Of a DNA stretch of 22,042 nucleotides, positions 7,701-15,882 are shown piece by piece. The translations under genes and the position numbers were made by a program. The stretch comes from Cytophagaceae bacterium UBA6715 (lineage in GTDB: Bacteria; Bacteroidota; Bacteroidia; Cytophagales; Spirosomataceae), in assembly GCA_002454335.1 (NCBI GenBank), contig DKIP01000100.1:1-22042 (forward strand), given 5' to 3'. The notes beneath the pieces were generated by a model. The model was not told the origin of the DNA. It made no database searches and saw nothing but the letters and a program-made list of their open reading frames with translations. The stretch's first letter is position 1; the number at the start of each line of letters is the position of its first letter.

Positions 7701-7708
7701 TACATTTG
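7701..7708 (+). promoter_or_regulatory. -7 promoter element for the DUF721 gene
   Basis: TACATTTG is a perfect TAnnTTTG. Transcription would start near 7715, only about 13 bases before the ATG at 7728. A -33 element is not clear (a TTTAC at 7672-7676 is somewhat too far). Confidence 0.55.
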
Positions 7709-7727
7709 TACTCTGTAACTTTTACCC

Positions 7728-8057
7728 ATGGACTCCCCTTTTAGCCCCAAAGGTCCCCGCGCTGCAACACGCAAAAATGAAAGCCAACCGCTGAAAGAAG
7801 CGATTGATGCACTCTTACGCGTCTACAAATTGCAAAATCAGTTCGATGAAACATCCATCGAGGCAAATTGGGCTGAAATCATGGGTAAACCCATCGCCGC
7901 CAGAACCACCAAAGTCTACGCGAAAAACCAGAAATTATACCTGCAAATCGACTCAGCCCCCCTGAAAAAGGAACTCCTCATGGCGAAACAAAAAATGATT
8001 GAATTAATTAATAAACATGCCGGCAAAACCGTCATCCAAGAAGTAATCTTCCTCTAA
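7728..8057 (+). CDS. DUF721 (DciA-like) protein
   Basis: A 109-residue basic cytoplasmic protein of the DUF721 family. After a disordered start (about 20 residues) it has the family pattern: a helix with L-K-E-A-I-D-A-L-L-R-V-Y-K-L, then W-A-E-I-M-G-K-P-I-A, then beta strands with K-V-Y-A-K-N-Q-K-L-Y-L-Q-I, and S-A-P-L-K-K-E-L-L. DUF721 includes DciA, which recruits or loads the replicative helicase DnaB in bacteria lacking DnaC; the short Bacteroidota members are less studied. These genes often sit beside recF in Bacteroidota (recalled, not checked); here it stands alone. Its TAA overlaps the stop of the convergent GT87 gene by two bases. Confidence 0.85.
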   Translation: MDSPFSPKGPRAATRKNESQPLKEAIDALLRVYKLQNQFDETSIEANWAEIMGKPIAARTTKVYAKNQKLYLQIDSAPLKKELLMAKQKMIELINKHAGKTVIQEVIFL

Positions 8058-9223
8058 TCCTCCTGCAAAGGCTTGCGCAAATCCCACAACAAGCTCAGCC
8101 ACACGACAAATAAAGGCAGTATCATTAATGCATAGCGATTCACAAAAGCCTCACGCAAAAACCTAGGAAACAAATCTGTCGGTGAAAAACTCGAAATCAA
8201 CAGAGTGATTACAAACAACACCCAGCGCGCGCGCGACTTTTCTCCCAACACAAACCAAAGTCCTACACCCGGGAAGGCCATAATTAAGGTAGGAGATTCT
8301 GTGCCGGTGCTGGCCAACATTAAATAGATCAACACCAAGGCCAACAAGCGCAACTGAAAATCCACATGAAACCATTTCTTCGGCTGAAAATATACCCATG
8401 CCGAAAGCAGCAGGGATGGAATCAAAAACCACATATTCGACAAAGTACCATCCCCCGTAATCCGTCGGAACATCCCCATTACACATACATCAGTTCGTAA
8501 ATTTCGGATGTCTACATTCAAGGTATTTTTGTGCGACAAAACCTCCATCCACTCGTGATAACATTGCCAAGTATATTCCCAACCGCCAAATAGAAAGGGA
8601 AAAAGAAAAACCGCTACAAACCAAAATAGCAAATAAGCCGCATAGCGAAAACGTTCTTTGGTGAAAAAGAAAAATACTAATCCTACAATGCCATAAAACT
8701 TAATGAATACACCTAAGGCAATTAACAAGGCCGACCAGCCTAATTTGCCTCTTTGCATGAAAATATAACTCCACAAAATCATCGCCACACATAATGCATG
8801 AAACTGCGTATTCAACAGCGCCGTAATCGTGGAATTCAGACTAATCCATAATATCCAGGCACGCTGCTTTTGGCCTATAGGTAAATTCCATACCGCCCCA
8901 AACAACATCCCCGCATTCAACGCATTCCAAACAACCACACTCCAGCCCAATGGCAAATAGGCAAAGGGTGCCATCAAAATCGCAAAGGCGGGCCCATATA
9001 AGTACAGATCAAAATACTCTTTTGGATACAAGGGATACAAATGCATACCTTGAACAAAATGCCCAAAACTCGACCGAAAAATTTGAAAATTATTGATGTG
9101 CGAGTTTACCTCCGAAAGTGAATACTGCTTCCAACCCGTAAAAATTCCCGCTCCTACCCAAATGAAGAGTAAGACATAGAATCGCGCATACCAAGGATTA
9201 CGATTGACTGATTTGACCGACAT
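8054..9223 (-). CDS. GT87-type polytopic membrane glycosyltransferase
   Basis: A 389-residue membrane protein with about nine or ten hydrophobic helices spread from residue ~15 to ~380. The pattern fits GT87 (DUF2029): a first periplasmic loop with N-F-x-I-F and the Y-P-x-Y-F-D-L-Y-L-Y-G-P segment, then P-L-G-W-S-V-V-V-W-N. GT87 includes mycobacterial mannosyltransferases that take sugar from polyprenyl-phosphate donors. The gene starts inside the preceding deacetylase gene (26-base overlap), so it is the last gene of a three-gene operon. It ends with TAG at 8054-8056, sharing bases with the stop of the DUF721 gene. Acceptor unknown. Confidence 0.82.
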   Translation of the reverse strand: MSVKSVNRNPWYARFYVLLFIWVGAGIFTGWKQYSLSEVNSHINNFQIFRSSFGHFVQGMHLYPLYPKEYFDLYLYGPAFAILMAPFAYLPLGWSVVVWNALNAGMLFGAVWNLPIGQKQRAWILWISLNSTITALLNTQFHALCVAMILWSYIFMQRGKLGWSALLIALGVFIKFYGIVGLVFFFFTKERFRYAAYLLFWFVAVFLFPFLFGGWEYTWQCYHEWMEVLSHKNTLNVDIRNLRTDVCVMGMFRRITGDGTLSNMWFLIPSLLLSAWVYFQPKKWFHVDFQLRLLALVLIYLMLASTGTESPTLIMAFPGVGLWFVLGEKSRARWVLFVITLLISSFSPTDLFPRFLREAFVNRYALMILPLFVVWLSLLWDLRKPLQED

Positions 9224-9980
9224 AAGTATCCATTGTTATAAAATCGCCTAAGTTCTCCGACTTCAACCAGCGTAAATATCGCTCCATTTTCTCCAGTAAT
9301 CCCCCCTCATGTCCACGCTTCACATGACCCGGCAAGGGATAAGCATCCAAATTCGTAAATTCCCAAGGATGGAAATACAAATTCAAAAAGCCATTTCGCA
9401 AGGAAGCTCGCGTGAGATACTTGTATAAAAAGAGTGGAAAGTTTTTGAAGGCCAACCAAAACAAGGGTATTCGAAACTGCGGCGTAACTGATGCCGGAAC
9501 CTGCCAAAGTCCCTTTTCAAAAAAAGCTTTCATCGGCCTATCGCGGTGATCATATCGACCAGGAATCCAAGTCGGATTCAGGGAAGAATGGTAGGCATAG
9601 CCAGCCTTCACAATTTCTTCCTCGGGAACATATTGCATGCGCGCCATCCGAAAGCCGTAAATAGGTTTTCCGCTAAGCTTTTCTAGTAAATCTTTGGACG
9701 ACTTTAAATCCGTCTTCGGGTCGAAATGCCCATGGTAATATCCATGTGAGGCTAGCGCATGCCGGGGATGTAATGCCTTTATCCATTCCGCGTTCGCCTC
9801 CGCATATACGCCCGTACAAAATATCGTCACGGGGATTTCATAGCGATCCATCAAATGCATGAATGCCGCTACCCCTTTGCGCGAAACCAACAATTGTTCC
9901 TCCAAAGGTAAATCATAGCCATATTCCGTGGGAATATCGCACTCCTCTACATCTAAGGTAATCATGATTTGCGGGCGCAT
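9198..9980 (-). CDS. Polysaccharide deacetylase (CE4/NodB-like)
   Basis: A 260-residue protein with no signal peptide or membrane helix, so likely cytoplasmic. It fits the CE4/PuuE-like deacetylase fold: a T-L-D-V-E-E motif 1 (Asp10, Glu12), a metal-binding H-x3-H (His79, His83 in S-H-G-Y-Y-H), Arg111 in the motif 3 position, and a late Y-F-H-P-W-E-F (His204). Motif 3 reads R-M-A-R instead of the usual R-x-P. Such enzymes remove N-acetyl or formyl groups from sugars. The gene lies 4 bases after the GT2 gene and overlaps the GT87 gene by 26 bases; the context suggests it acts on a lipid-linked sugar on the inner face of the membrane, in the manner of ArnD (inference). Confidence 0.85.
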   Translation of the reverse strand: MRPQIMITLDVEECDIPTEYGYDLPLEEQLLVSRKGVAAFMHLMDRYEIPVTIFCTGVYAEANAEWIKALHPRHALASHGYYHGHFDPKTDLKSSKDLLEKLSGKPIYGFRMARMQYVPEEEIVKAGYAYHSSLNPTWIPGRYDHRDRPMKAFFEKGLWQVPASVTPQFRIPLFWLAFKNFPLFLYKYLTRASLRNGFLNLYFHPWEFTNLDAYPLPGHVKRGHEGGLLEKMERYLRWLKSENLGDFITMDTYVGQISQS

Positions 9981-9984
9981 AGAC

Positions 9985-10713
9985 TTAGATTAAGCGGCGA
10001 ATTAAAATCGATGAAAAATTAAATAACTCCGTCAAAATCGTCTTGAATTTCATGCTCGAAAATTGAATCCCATCCCGTAACTGCACATAAATCCATTCAA
10101 AACGAATGTCTTTGGAGCGACTCACCAAAACCAAGAATTCCATATCAAACAGAAAGGCTGAGATTTGAGTCTTTAAAAACATTTCCTTTCCACGCTGATT
10201 AAAGCCTTTTAACCCGGATTGCGTATCCTTGACTTTCAAGCGGGGAAAAAAAAGGTAGTTCATCAACTTCAAACTCAAGGAAAAAATCTTTCTGCGTAGC
10301 GGCAATGAATCATAATATTGCTCGTCACGTACACCCACCACCACATCCACATTTCCCGTAGCTAAGCGGCGATACATTTCAAGTGCGTTTTCCAATCTGT
10401 AAGGATAATCCGCATCCGTATAAATGATTAAATCCCCTTTCGTCTCCTTTACAGCCTCGCGTAAAGCTGCACCCTTACCTACATTTTTGGGCAAATCAAG
10501 ATAATAAAAAGACCCGATACCTTGTCTCAGCAAAGTTAAATCAGAGGCCTGAATTCCCTGCGAACTTCCATCATTGACCAAATAAACCGATACGGGCTGA
10601 TCGGCTGGTAATTGCTTCTTGAATTCCAGAAAATAATGCAGCAAATCTTCCGCCCAACCCGTGTGAGGATTGTAACAAGGATGTACTAAATCTAAAGAAC
10701 GTGTGGAAGTCAA
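9985..10713 (-). CDS. GT2-family glycosyltransferase (polyprenyl-phosphate sugar synthase-like)
   Basis: A 242-residue GT-A-fold glycosyltransferase of family 2. It has V-N-D-G-S at 46-50, N-V-G-K-G-A-A-L at 77-84, the metal-binding D-A-D at 100-102 and a D-T-Q-S-G-L-K-G-F segment near 170, which is typical of dolichyl/undecaprenyl-phosphate glucose or mannose synthases. There is no clear membrane helix; the C-terminal stretch is amphipathic, so it may bind the membrane peripherally. It is the first gene of the operon with the deacetylase and GT87 genes. Its promoter would be in the 89-base divergent gap; a near-match -7 element (one mismatch) lies at 10728-10735 on this strand. Confidence 0.88.
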   Translation of the reverse strand: MTSTRSLDLVHPCYNPHTGWAEDLLHYFLEFKKQLPADQPVSVYLVNDGSSQGIQASDLTLLRQGIGSFYYLDLPKNVGKGAALREAVKETKGDLIIYTDADYPYRLENALEMYRRLATGNVDVVVGVRDEQYYDSLPLRRKIFSLSLKLMNYLFFPRLKVKDTQSGLKGFNQRGKEMFLKTQISAFLFDMEFLVLVSRSKDIRFEWIYVQLRDGIQFSSMKFKTILTELFNFSSILIRRLI

Positions 10714-10753
10714 GCCGCTTTTTTTTACAATATTACAAAATTTCAGACTTTCC

Positions 10754-10779
10754 TTTGACGAAAAAAAAGGACATATTTG
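10754..10779 (+). promoter_or_regulatory. Possible promoter of the LD-carboxypeptidase gene
   Basis: TTTG (10754-10757) and CATATTTG (10772-10779, one mismatch to TAnnTTTG) are 14 bases apart, shorter than the usual ~20. The following TTTGCAG context matches other promoters in the window, and the start at 10803 would be about 17 bases past transcription start. Confidence 0.4.
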
Positions 10780-10802
10780 CAGCTCAACCCAATACGCACT
10801 AC

Positions 10803-11705
10803 ATGCAGATTCCCGCTCTTCTAAAAAATGGTGACCGCGTTGCCATCGTTTCCCCAGCTTCTCCGCCTAGTTCCAACCAATGGAAAAAGGGCATTGAAGT
10901 ATTGGAATCCTGGGGTTTAGAAGTCGTTTTTGCAGAGAATTTTCTTGCCAAACACTTTGGCTTGGCGGGCACCGACGAGCAACGTCGGGCCGACATGCAA
11001 CATGTCTTGGACGATCCTAGCATTAAAGCTATTTTCCCTCTGCGTGGGGGTTATGGCAGCAGTCGTTTTTTAGACACTTTGGACTTTTCTCGGTTTACAG
11101 AATCACCTAAATGGTTGGTCGGCTTTTCAGACATCACGGCTTTATTATGCCACATAGACCAGTTAAAGATTGCGGGCATTCACGGCCCTATGCCAAATAA
11201 TTTCTGCCAAAAAGGCGGTGATGAAGCCTTAGAGTCCTTGCACCAACTCCTTTTTAAAGGGAAAACGCATATACAAATTCCATCTCATGAGGCCAACCGT
11301 GCAGGTGAAACTACAGCCACGATTGTCGGGGGGAATTTATCTTTATTGGCCCACCTCATTGGCTCAGAAAGCTTCCCTAATCCCAAGGGGAAAATCCTAT
11401 TCATTGAAGAGGTTGGTGAACGCTTGTACCACGTAGATCGGATGTTGGTCCAACTCAAACGTGCCGGCTACTTTGCTAAGTTAAAAGGTTTGATCATCGG
11501 TGGATTTACCGATTGCGATGAGGCCAAATTAGAAATTGGAAAAACTGTGGAAGAACTCGTGTTGGAACATTGCGCAGGGACCGATTATCCCATCGCATTT
11601 GATTTCCCTGCGGGTCACATTCCCAATAATTTCGCTTTGCCGTTTGGCACAAAAATCAAGTTCTTGGTAAATAATGAAAATGTCCAAGTTCTTGGACAGA
11701 TTTAA
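10803..11705 (+). CDS. LD-carboxypeptidase (peptidase family S66)
   Basis: A 300-residue protein from the ATG 10803-10805. The frame is open to 10701, but the extra 34 residues lie over the divergent promoter gap and are unlike the family. It starts with G-D-R-V-A-I-V-S-P-A-S and has L-R-G-G-Y-G-S at 80-86, the nucleophile Ser109 in G-F-S-D-I-T, a glutamate in F-I-E-E-V-G-E, and a histidine in G-H-I-P-N-N-F-A-L-P, giving the Ser-Glu-His triad of the S66 family (LdcA, MccF). LdcA cuts the L-D bond of murein tetrapeptides in the cytoplasm during cell-wall recycling. MccF-like immunity cannot be excluded, but the housekeeping role is more likely. Confidence 0.92.
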   Translation: MQIPALLKNGDRVAIVSPASPPSSNQWKKGIEVLESWGLEVVFAENFLAKHFGLAGTDEQRRADMQHVLDDPSIKAIFPLRGGYGSSRFLDTLDFSRFTESPKWLVGFSDITALLCHIDQLKIAGIHGPMPNNFCQKGGDEALESLHQLLFKGKTHIQIPSHEANRAGETTATIVGGNLSLLAHLIGSESFPNPKGKILFIEEVGERLYHVDRMLVQLKRAGYFAKLKGLIIGGFTDCDEAKLEIGKTVEELVLEHCAGTDYPIAFDFPAGHIPNNFALPFGTKIKFLVNNENVQVLGQI

Positions 11706-11728
11706 TCCTTTTCAGTATTGAAATCAGC

Positions 11729-11736
11729 TAGTTTTG
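11729..11736 (+). promoter_or_regulatory. -7 promoter element for comM
   Basis: TAGTTTTG fits TAnnTTTG and lies 13 bases before the ATG at 11750, in the 44-base gap after the LD-carboxypeptidase gene. No convincing -33 TTG is found at the right distance, so the gene may instead be read with its upstream neighbour. Confidence 0.45.
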
Positions 11737-11749
11737 GTCAAAAAAAACC

Positions 11750-13279
11750 ATGCTAGCAAAAACCTATGGCTGTTCCGTTTTTGGAATAAACGCGTCGCTC
11801 ATTACCATTGAAACCCATGTGGGACAAGGGAGCAAATGTCATTTAGTAGGACTTCCTGACTCTACGATCAAAGAGGCCATTCTTCGGGTGGAATCATCCA
11901 TGAAACAAATGGGCTGTTTCTTCCCCCGAAGAAAAGTTGTCATCAATCTCGCTCCTGCCAATGTGCGCAAAGAAGGATCCGCCTACGATCTAGCCATAGC
12001 CCTGTCGGTCATTCAAGCTTCCGAGCAAATCTTCCTTCCCGATTTAGAACAATATGTAATCATGGGTGAATTAGCGCTTGATGGCATCCTTCGACCCATC
12101 AAAGGGGCATTGCCTATTGCCATGGAAGCCCGAAACAATGGCATTCGCAAAATAATCTTACCACTAGAAAATGCCCACGAAGCGGCTTATGTGGAAAACA
12201 TGGAAGTTTTTGGGATGGAAACGCTGCAAGAAACCGTCCAATTTTTGCGCGGAAAATCCTTTCACAAACCCATACAAGTTAAACAGCACGAGCGCGAATC
12301 AAGTGTTCACAAGCTCGATTTTTCACAAGTTCAGGGGCAGGATATGGCCAAAAGAGCACTTGAAATCGCAGCTGCGGGAGGCCATAACCTAATCCTTATT
12401 GGCCCACCGGGTGCCGGAAAAACGATGCTCGCGAAACGTATTCCGAGTATCCTACCCCCGCTCAGTATTCAAGAAGCTATGGAAACAACCATCATACATT
12501 CCATTGCTGGGAAGTTGGGTTTCCGACAATCCTTACTAGCCGATCGCCCCTTCCGTTCTCCGCATCATACCATTTCAGCTACAGCATTAATCGGCGGCGG
12601 TTCAAATCCACAACCCGGCGAAATTACATTAGCACATCACGGCGTATTATTCCTCGACGAGCTTCCTGAATTTTCCAAACATGCCCTTGAAGTCATGCGA
12701 CAGCCCCTGGAAGATCGCATTGTAAACATTTCAAGAGCTCGCTATGCGGTCGAATTTCCGGCCAACTTTATGCTAATTGCTAGCATGAACCCCTGCCCTT
12801 GTGGCTATTACAATCACCCCACGAAAGATTGTACTTGTGGGCCAGAAGTTGTCCAGCGCTACTTAAATAAAATATCAGGACCCTTATTAGACCGGATTGA
12901 CCTGCATATTGAGATTCTTCCCATTCAATTTGAAGAAATGCGCAAACAGACCACCAATGAATCGAGCCAACACATCCATGACCGCGTTTTTCGTGCGCGA
13001 AAAATTCAAGAAAACCGCTTTGAAAAATACTCCCTGATTCAAACGAATGCCATGATGGATGGAGGGATGATTCGAGATATGTGTGCATTGGATGAACATT
13101 CCGAATTACACTTAAAAACAGCTATGAATAAATTATCCCTTTCAGCACGCGCTTATGACCGCATCATCAAAGTGGCCCGTACCATTGCAGATTTAGCAGG
13201 AAGTAAGCATATAAACTTGGAACATATAAGTGAAGCGATTGCCTATCGAAGTTTAGATAGGGAAAATTGGGGAGGATAA
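11750..13279 (+). CDS. comM: YifB/ComM family Mg-chelatase-like AAA+ ATPase
   Basis: A 509-residue protein of normal family length. The N-terminal ChlI-like domain (about 1-170, with HLVGLPDSTIKEA and VINLAPANVRKEG) is followed by an AAA+ module with Walker A G-P-P-G-A-G-K-T at 218-225, Walker B L-F-L-D-E at 300-304, and a cysteine cluster (Cys349, 351, 361, 363 in N-P-C-P-C-G and D-C-T-C), ending with a C-terminal Mg-chelatase-like helical domain. ComM is a hexameric helicase that promotes branch migration during natural transformation in several bacteria. The gene is also kept in species not known to be competent. No other competence gene is in the window. Confidence 0.93.
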   Translation: MLAKTYGCSVFGINASLITIETHVGQGSKCHLVGLPDSTIKEAILRVESSMKQMGCFFPRRKVVINLAPANVRKEGSAYDLAIALSVIQASEQIFLPDLEQYVIMGELALDGILRPIKGALPIAMEARNNGIRKIILPLENAHEAAYVENMEVFGMETLQETVQFLRGKSFHKPIQVKQHERESSVHKLDFSQVQGQDMAKRALEIAAAGGHNLILIGPPGAGKTMLAKRIPSILPPLSIQEAMETTIIHSIAGKLGFRQSLLADRPFRSPHHTISATALIGGGSNPQPGEITLAHHGVLFLDELPEFSKHALEVMRQPLEDRIVNISRARYAVEFPANFMLIASMNPCPCGYYNHPTKDCTCGPEVVQRYLNKISGPLLDRIDLHIEILPIQFEEMRKQTTNESSQHIHDRVFRARKIQENRFEKYSLIQTNAMMDGGMIRDMCALDEHSELHLKTAMNKLSLSARAYDRIIKVARTIADLAGSKHINLEHISEAIAYRSLDRENWGG

Positions 13280-13281
13280 TG

Positions 13282-13289
13282 TATTTTTG
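13282..13289 (+). promoter_or_regulatory. -7 promoter element for the thioredoxin-like gene
   Basis: TATTTTTG is a perfect TAnnTTTG directly after the comM stop codon. It covers the TTG at 13287-13289 that could be read as a start, so that start is unlikely. The best -33 TTG (13267-13269, inside comM) is only 12 bases away, so the promoter is not certain. Confidence 0.45.
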
Positions 13290-13304
13290 AAAAAAAGAAC
13301 CTGC

Positions 13305-14309
13305 ATGAGAATTCTATTCGCCTTCGTAATAAGCACATTCATTAGTTTTTCGACTAAAGCACAGAACCCATCGTTCAAACCCTTAGAGAGCTTTGACGCC
13401 ATTTTTGCTCGAGCGAAAAAAGAGAACAAACCTATTTTCTTCGAAGTATTTCTACCTAATTGCTCACATTGCATGGCTTATGATGTGACGCTAAAAAACC
13501 CAAAAATCAAACAATTCCTCGATAAAAACGTCCTTGCCTACCAGCTTGACATCAGCAAACGAGAAAACGGATTGTTCTTGCGGAAACAAAAAGTATATGT
13601 TCCTTCAACCCCCAGCTTCGTCATGCTAAGCCCAGAGGGAAAACCTTGGGATGTTCAAACCATGGGTGATGAATTGAATACCGTTGATGGAATTCTTACT
13701 ACGCTTCAAAAAGCAATAGACCCGCTAAAGCGCGATGAAGCAATCTTGAAAAAATACCAACAAGGCAGTAGGGAATTCGATGAGATGCTCGGTTTAGCCA
13801 ATTTCACACGTATGACCTTAGACACGGTTCAAAACATTGAAATCGTCCAACAACTCACTGAAGCGTTACCCAAAGAGAAATATGAAACAGAATTGGGTTT
13901 TTTGTTAATTCGAAAAGTAATGCTCGATAATAATAACCCCTTGTTTGATCACTTTATTAACAACTTGGCCAACTTCCGTAAATCGAATGACTCCGTTACC
14001 GTGCGACAAGTAGCTGAAAATACGTTGATGTCGACCCTGTTTTCTAGTCGGGCCCGAAAATTCAGTCCGGAGCGCATCGCGGGGATCAAATATGGGCTAC
14101 AGAAAATAGGCTTAACAGATGCACAAATTGCAAATCGCTGTATCGTGTTAGAAGTTCTAATTGACTTAGACAAGGACCAATTAGATGTCGCAACCAACCG
14201 AATCAAATCCTATTACCAAGGCAAAGAAATTCCGGCAAAAGAAAAGGAATTTTGGTGCAAATGGTTGACGCGCAATTCGGACCCTAAAAATCCTTGTCCG
14301 CTTCCTTAA
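13305..14309 (+). CDS. Exported thioredoxin-like protein with a long helical C-terminus
   Basis: A 334-residue protein from the ATG 13305-13307, which puts a clean signal peptide first (MRILFAFVISTFISFSTKAQ). A TTG six codons upstream overlaps a promoter element and was rejected. After the signal comes a thioredoxin-like domain (about 25-135) with a C-S-H-C redox motif at Cys53-Cys56 and the cis-proline segment P-S-T-P-S-F-V. The following ~200 residues are mostly helical with no recognised domain. Such proteins reduce or oxidise disulfides in the periplasm; CxxC with a charged middle residue fits either. It shares orientation with comM and the M28 peptidase gene, but all three appear to have separate promoters. 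Confidence 0.85.
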   Translation: MRILFAFVISTFISFSTKAQNPSFKPLESFDAIFARAKKENKPIFFEVFLPNCSHCMAYDVTLKNPKIKQFLDKNVLAYQLDISKRENGLFLRKQKVYVPSTPSFVMLSPEGKPWDVQTMGDELNTVDGILTTLQKAIDPLKRDEAILKKYQQGSREFDEMLGLANFTRMTLDTVQNIEIVQQLTEALPKEKYETELGFLLIRKVMLDNNNPLFDHFINNLANFRKSNDSVTVRQVAENTLMSTLFSSRARKFSPERIAGIKYGLQKIGLTDAQIANRCIVLEVLIDLDKDQLDVATNRIKSYYQGKEIPAKEKEFWCKWLTRNSDPKNPCPLP

Positions 14310-14315
14310 TTCTTC

Positions 14316-14346
14316 TTGTTTAATTCTGCGAAATCAAGTAATTTTC
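14316..14346 (+). promoter_or_regulatory. Promoter of the M28 peptidase gene
   Basis: TTG at 14316-14318 is followed after 20 bases by TAATTTTC (14339-14346), one mismatch (last base) from TAnnTTTG. Transcription near 14353 gives a leader of about 25 bases to the ATG at 14378 but only 4 bases to the ATG at 14357, supporting the later start. Confidence 0.5.
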
Positions 14347-14377
14347 AGCATAAGATATGCCTCACAAACCATCAACA

Positions 14378-15865
14378 ATGAAAAAAACTATACTATTCTG
14401 TTTAACCGCATTAACATTTGTAGGATTTACCAATGCCATCCCTTTAGTAGGAGAAGAATCGTTAGAATCTGTGTTCAAGCGAATCAAAGAAGAAGTAGAT
14501 GCGAACTCACAGGCCTATTCGAGTTTGGGTACGGCATGCTCAACCATAGGCCACCGACTAACAGGTAGCGAAAATGGCAAAAAAGCAGAAGAGTTTGCTT
14601 TTCAATTATTTAAGAAATATGGCTTTCGGGATACCAAATACCAAGGATTTCAAGTAGAAGCATGGGCACGCGATACGGTTACTTTATCCGTAGCACCACC
14701 CAAATCGGATGACTTCCGCGAAATTCCTGTCGTTTCACTCGCGTTAACGCCCGTGGAATCGAAAATCCAAGGACAAATTGTGGATTGTGGAAATGGCTTA
14801 GACGCTGATTTTGCAGCGAAAAAAGACTTAGTCAAAGGTAAAATCGCCTTAGCAAATATCGGACTCATCGACGCCCCAGCCGGAAGCAAAAACCTACACC
14901 GTTCCGAAAAAACAGCTTTAGCCATCAAATACGGAGCGGCTGGCGTAATTTTCGTCAATACAGTAAAAGGCCAAGTATTATTAACAGGTACGGCGTCAGT
15001 AACGGGAAATTTAATTTCCATTCCTGCGGTTTGTATTTCGTTGGAAAGTGGCACAGAAATCAGAAAATGGCTTGTTGACCAACCCGGTTTATTGAGCATG
15101 ATTGAAATGCATAATGTAAGCCAACCGATCAAAGCGCGCAATGTGGTGGCAACCTTAAAAGGGGAAAGCCGACATTTACGTCATGAGAAAATTATCATCG
15201 GTGGTCACCTAGATTCTTGGGATTTAGCGACGGGGGCAATCGATAATGGCATCGGATCATTTTCGGTGATTGATATTGCTAGAACTTTCAAAGCCTTGGG
15301 ATTAAAGAGCAAACGAACTATCGAGTTTGTAGCATTCATGGGTGAAGAGGAAGGGCTTTTAGGCTCCAAAGCTTACATTGAACGCGCTAAAAAAACGGGG
15401 GAAATAGATGAAATCGTATATATGATTAATTTAGACATGGCAAATGACGTTCATGGATTTAATGGAGGAGGTCGTGATGAGATGATGCCATTATTGAAAG
15501 AAATTGGTAATAAAATTAAAGCCATTGACCCAAGTTTTGCCAATGAATTACACAATGCTGCAGGCTTGCATTCTGACAACCAAGCCTTTCTAATGGAAGG
15601 GATTCCTGCCGCTGACCCCGTAGGAAAATTGAGCCGTTCCGTATTAGATTGCTATCATGCAAATTGCGATGTTTTCAGTCTCGTAAACAAAAAAGAGATG
15701 GAAAACAATGTCAAATACACATCCATGCTCTTATATGCATTGGGGAATACTAACACATTTCCAGCGAGGAAATTGGACTTTTATTCAACGCGCGATTTCT
15801 TCATTAAACAAAACTTACGTCACGAATTAGAACTCGGTAATGAATGGCGCTGGGGAAATAATTAA
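14378..15865 (+). CDS. Exported M28 family zinc metallopeptidase
   Basis: A 495-residue protein from the ATG 14378-14380, with a signal peptide ending near T-N-A; an upstream ATG at 14357 would put seven extra polar residues before it. A protease-associated (PA) domain lies at about 130-245, inserted in the M28 peptidase fold. The zinc and catalytic residues are visible: His277 in G-G-H-L-D-S, Asp289 in G-A-I-D-N-G, Glu323/Glu324 in G-E-E-E-G, Asp353 in I-N-L-D-M, and His427 in C-Y-H-A-N-C-D. The family includes carboxypeptidase Q-like and aminopeptidases. Its probable place is the periplasm or outside, and it most likely cuts peptides for nutrition or turnover; substrate not known. Confidence 0.93.
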   Translation: MKKTILFCLTALTFVGFTNAIPLVGEESLESVFKRIKEEVDANSQAYSSLGTACSTIGHRLTGSENGKKAEEFAFQLFKKYGFRDTKYQGFQVEAWARDTVTLSVAPPKSDDFREIPVVSLALTPVESKIQGQIVDCGNGLDADFAAKKDLVKGKIALANIGLIDAPAGSKNLHRSEKTALAIKYGAAGVIFVNTVKGQVLLTGTASVTGNLISIPAVCISLESGTEIRKWLVDQPGLLSMIEMHNVSQPIKARNVVATLKGESRHLRHEKIIIGGHLDSWDLATGAIDNGIGSFSVIDIARTFKALGLKSKRTIEFVAFMGEEEGLLGSKAYIERAKKTGEIDEIVYMINLDMANDVHGFNGGGRDEMMPLLKEIGNKIKAIDPSFANELHNAAGLHSDNQAFLMEGIPAADPVGKLSRSVLDCYHANCDVFSLVNKKEMENNVKYTSMLLYALGNTNTFPARKLDFYSTRDFFIKQNLRHELELGNEWRWGNN

Positions 15866-15882
15866 TTTCTCCTCTTTTTGAT

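Larger units (their letters stand above)
7379..7727. other. Divergent AT-rich intergenic region between exbB and the DUF721 gene
   Basis: These 349 bases hold no convincing gene; short frames that cross it are low-complexity. It is strongly AT-rich with homopolymer A/T runs around 7620-7665 and several C runs (near 7531 and 7600). It contains a minus-strand -7 element for exbB (7488-7495) and a plus-strand -7 element for the DUF721 gene (7701-7708). I see no operator or riboswitch that I can name. Confidence 0.7.

Noticed and set aside
7460..7794. Two short plus-strand frames in the exbB/DUF721 gap
   Set aside because: Low-complexity AT-rich translation without family resemblance, and one runs into the DUF721 gene out of frame.
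10701..10802. Extra 34 N-terminal codons of the LD-carboxypeptidase frame
   Set aside because: They overlap the divergent promoter gap and the start of the GT2 gene, and do not resemble the family; the ATG at 10803 begins the conserved part.
10803..11705. Microcin C immunity (MccF) role for the S66 peptidase
   Set aside because: No microcin or toxin gene is near; the housekeeping LdcA role is simpler.
13287..13304. TTG start for the thioredoxin-like gene
   Set aside because: The TTG is part of a perfect TAnnTTTG promoter element, and the ATG at 13305 gives a better signal peptide.
14650..15141. Minus-strand open frame of 163 codons inside the M28 peptidase gene
   Set aside because: Antisense to a well-supported gene, with no recognisable domain.
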